The translations under genes and the position numbers were made by a program. 5,491 nt of DNA from Alphaproteobacteria bacterium (lineage in GTDB: Bacteria > Pseudomonadota > Alphaproteobacteria > Micropepsales > Micropepsaceae). The stretch is from positions 1 to 5,491 of the forward strand of contig CANBZE010000160.1 in NCBI GenBank assembly GCA_947373775.1, in the 5' to 3' direction. The notes beneath the pieces are model-generated. The model was not told where the DNA came from and searched no databases. It was given only the letters and a program-made list of their open reading frames with translations. Shown in pieces: positions 1-5,491 of the stretch. The first letter of the stretch is position 1, and each line of letters begins with the position of its first letter.

Positions 1-4255
<4,255 letters not shown>

Positions 4256-4261
<6 letters not shown>

Positions 4262-4269
4262 AATCAGAC
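4256..4269 (+). promoter_or_regulatory. gltB-gltD junction with weak ribosome binding site
   Basis: The gltB stop codon (TAG, 4259-4261) is followed by only 8 bases (AATCAGAC) before the gltD ATG at 4270. There is no room for a promoter or terminator, so the two genes are almost certainly co-transcribed. No good Shine-Dalgarno sequence is present: the only purine-rich stretch is GGAATAG, which overlaps the gltB stop. This suggests that gltD translation depends at least partly on ribosomes finishing gltB, which would help keep the two subunits in balance. The coupling is an inference. Confidence 0.5.
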
Positions 4270-5491
4270 ATGGGCAAGATCACGGGTTTTCTGGAAATTG
4301 AACGCGCCGAACGCACCGCCGAAAAGCCGGAAGCGCGCATCAACAATTACAAAGAGTTCGTCCATAACCTGCCGGCGCCGGAAGTCAGCAAGCAGGCGGC
4401 GCGCTGCATGGATTGCGGCATTCCCTTTTGCCACAATGGCTGCCCGGTCAATAACCTGATCCCCGACTGGAACAACCTGGTCTATCGCGACCAGTGGCGC
4501 ACCGCGTCCGAGAGTTTGCACTCCACCAACAATTTCCCCGAATTCACCGGCCGCATCTGTCCCGCGCCCTGCGAGGCCAGCTGCACCCTGAACATCATCG
4601 ACAGCCCGGTCACCATCAAGACCATCGAATGCCAGATCGTGGACCGCGCCTGGGAAGAGGGCTGGATCCAGCCGGTCATGGCGCCCAGGAAGACCGGCAA
4701 GACCGTGGCGGTTGTGGGCTCCGGCCCCGCCGGCATGGCGGCGGCCCAGCAACTGGCGCGCGCCGGTCACAGCGTGACCCTGTTCGAAAAATCCGACCGT
4801 GTCGGCGGCCTGCTGCGTTACGGCATCCCCGACTTCAAGATGGAAAAGCATCTGATCGACCGGCGCATGCGCCAGATGGAAGCCGAAGGCGTGGCGTTCC
4901 GCACCAGTGTTGAAGTCGGCGTCACCGTTTCGATGGACATGCTGCAGGCCGATTACGATGCGGTGGTGCTGTCGGGCGGTGCGGAAGATCCGCGCGACCT
5001 GCCGGTGGCCGGCCGCGAAATGGAAGGCATCCATTTCGCCATGGATTTCCTGGTGCAGCAGAACAAGCGCGTCGCCGGCGATCCGGAAGCCAAGGCTGCG
5101 CCCAACGGCACCCTGTCGGCCAAGGGCAAGCATGTCGTGGTGATCGGCGGCGGCGATACTGGATCGGACTGTGTGGGCACCTCCAACCGCCATGGCGCGG
5201 CTTCGGTGACCCAGTTCGAAATCATGCCCCAGCCCCCAGTGAAGGAAAACAAGCAGCTGGTATGGCCGGATTGGCCGCTGAAGCTGCGCACGTCTTCTTC
5301 GCACCAGGAAGGCTGCGAGCGCGACTGGTCGGTGCAGACCATGCGCGCCATTGGCGACTCCCATGATCGCAAGGGGGGAAAAATCACGGCGCTGGAATGC
5401 GTCCGGGTGGAATGGCAGCTGGGTGACGGCGGCAAGATGAATCTGGTCGAAGTGCCCGGCAGCGAGTTCACCTTGAAGGCCGATCTGGTCC
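4270..5491 (+). CDS. gltD: Glutamate synthase (NADPH) small/beta subunit, 3'-partial
   Basis: Small subunit of glutamate synthase: an FAD- and iron-sulfur-containing NADPH dehydrogenase that feeds electrons to GltB. The start is ATG 4270, chosen because it gives the usual GltD N-terminus ([12 protein letters not shown]) and lies just after gltB. The frame stays open to the right edge with 407 full codons; the family is about 470-490 residues, so about 65-80 are missing, including the C-terminal FAD motif (GD...RG type). Visible in order: iron-sulfur domain with Cys46, 49, 54, 58 (C-X2-C-X4-C-X3-C) and Cys97, 101, 105; FAD Rossmann motif GSGPAG at 150-155 with acidic Glu173 ending the second strand, then [13 protein letters not shown] from 179; NADPH Rossmann motif GGGDTG at 293-298; then the conserved [14 protein letters not shown] segment (316-329 plus 18, i.e. 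about 339-352). The related NfnB and dihydropyrimidine dehydrogenase modules share this fold, but placement after gltB and the sequence make GltD clear. Thr93 replaces a Cys found in E. coli-type GltD (see findings). Confidence 0.97.
   Translation, partial: MGKITGFLEIERAERTAEKPEARINNYKEFVHNLPAPEVSKQAARCMDCGIPFCHNGCPVNNLIPDWNNLVYRDQWRTASESLHSTNNFPEFTGRICPAPCEASCTLNIIDSPVTIKTIECQIVDRAWEEGWIQPVMAPRKTGKTVAVVGSGPAGMAAAQQLARAGHSVTLFEKSDRVGGLLRYGIPDFKMEKHLIDRRMRQMEAEGVAFRTSVEVGVTVSMDMLQADYDAVVLSGGAEDPRDLPVAGREMEGIHFAMDFLVQQNKRVAGDPEAKAAPNGTLSAKGKHVVVIGGGDTGSDCVGTSNRHGAASVTQFEIMPQPPVKENKQLVWPDWPLKLRTSSSHQEGCERDWSVQTMRAIGDSHDRKGGKITALECVRVEWQLGDGGKMNLVEVPGSEFTLKADLV
4405..4632 (+). other. N-terminal iron-sulfur ligand region of GltD
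   Basis: Two cysteine groups are encoded here: Cys46, 49, 54 and 58 (bases 4405-4443) and Cys97, 101 and 105 (4558-4584). Glu120 (4627-4629) and Cys121 (4630-4632) follow. In GltD and its relatives this region binds two 4Fe-4S clusters with ligands drawn from both groups. The seven motif cysteines are one short of eight, so the last ligand must come from elsewhere; Glu120 or Cys121 are the candidates. The cluster-binding role is known for the family, while the assignment of individual ligands is inferred. Confidence 0.85.
4714..4785 (+). other. FAD-binding Rossmann motif of GltD
   Basis: The encoded stretch [20 protein letters not shown], continuing to Phe172-Glu173, has the G-X-G-X-X-G fingerprint (Gly150, Gly152, Gly155) and an acidic residue (Glu173) at the end of the second beta strand, where it would bind the ribose of the FAD adenosine. 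The following GGLLRYGIP is the usual continuation in the GltD family. Confidence 0.92.
5131..5190 (+). other. NADPH-binding Rossmann motif of GltD
   Basis: The encoded [20 protein letters not shown] carries a second G-X-G-X-X-G fingerprint (Gly293, Gly295, Gly298), inserted within the FAD domain as in other GltD-type flavoproteins. By family it is the pyridine nucleotide site. NADPH rather than NADH is expected for bacterial GltD, but the motif alone does not prove this. Confidence 0.88.

Noticed and set aside
4264..5364. A 366-codon open frame on the - strand covering nearly all of gltD.
   Set aside because: It lies wholly antisense to a clearly real gene, its product is a His/Arg/Gly/Ala-rich sequence with no motif I recognise, and GC-biased third codon positions commonly keep antisense frames open.
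5373..5383. Run of six G then five A in gltD as a programmed or accidental frameshift site.
   Set aside because: The zero frame (AAG GGG GGA AAA ATC) continues into plausible GltD sequence ending in [11 protein letters not shown], so no frameshift is needed to explain the gene.

Overview
This window is an internal slice of a bacterial glutamate synthase (NADPH-GOGAT) operon. It holds two genes, both on the + strand and both cut by the window edges: gltB, the large alpha subunit, lacking its 5' end, and gltD, the small beta subunit, lacking its 3' end. Apart from an 8-base gap between them, every base is coding. I see no RNA gene, mobile element, CRISPR array, terminator or sizeable repeat.

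Organism: the DNA is GC-rich (clearly above 60% by eye), with strong G/C preference at third codon positions. The proteins read as proteobacterial, most likely Alphaproteobacteria. This rests on remembered family resemblance, not on a search. The GltD N-terminus ([12 protein letters not shown]...), the [17 protein letters not shown] stretch and the GltB tail ([15 protein letters not shown]) resemble sphingomonad- or rhizobial-type sequences more than the E. coli or Azospirillum GltD type.

Layout: bases 1-4261 encode GltB from just after its N-terminal part. In order come the rest of the class II glutamine amidotransferase domain, the central linker domain, the FMN/2-oxoglutarate synthase barrel with its C-X5-C-X4-C iron-sulfur motif, and the C-terminal beta-helix. 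Bases 4270-5491 encode the first 407 residues of GltD: the cysteine-rich iron-sulfur N-domain, the FAD Rossmann motif and the NADPH Rossmann motif. The C-terminal part that closes the FAD site lies outside the window.

How they work together: GltD takes electrons from NADPH to FAD and passes them through its iron-sulfur clusters to the 3Fe-4S cluster and FMN of GltB. GltB hydrolyses glutamine, channels the ammonia internally to 2-oxoglutarate and reduces the iminoglutarate to glutamate. With glutamine synthetase this forms the GS-GOGAT ammonia assimilation route.

This is core metabolism, and I found no sign of an undescribed system. The point most worth a second look is the iron-sulfur ligand set in GltD: the Cys-for-Thr change at residue 93 leaves one cluster a ligand short, probably filled by Glu120 or the adjacent Cys121.
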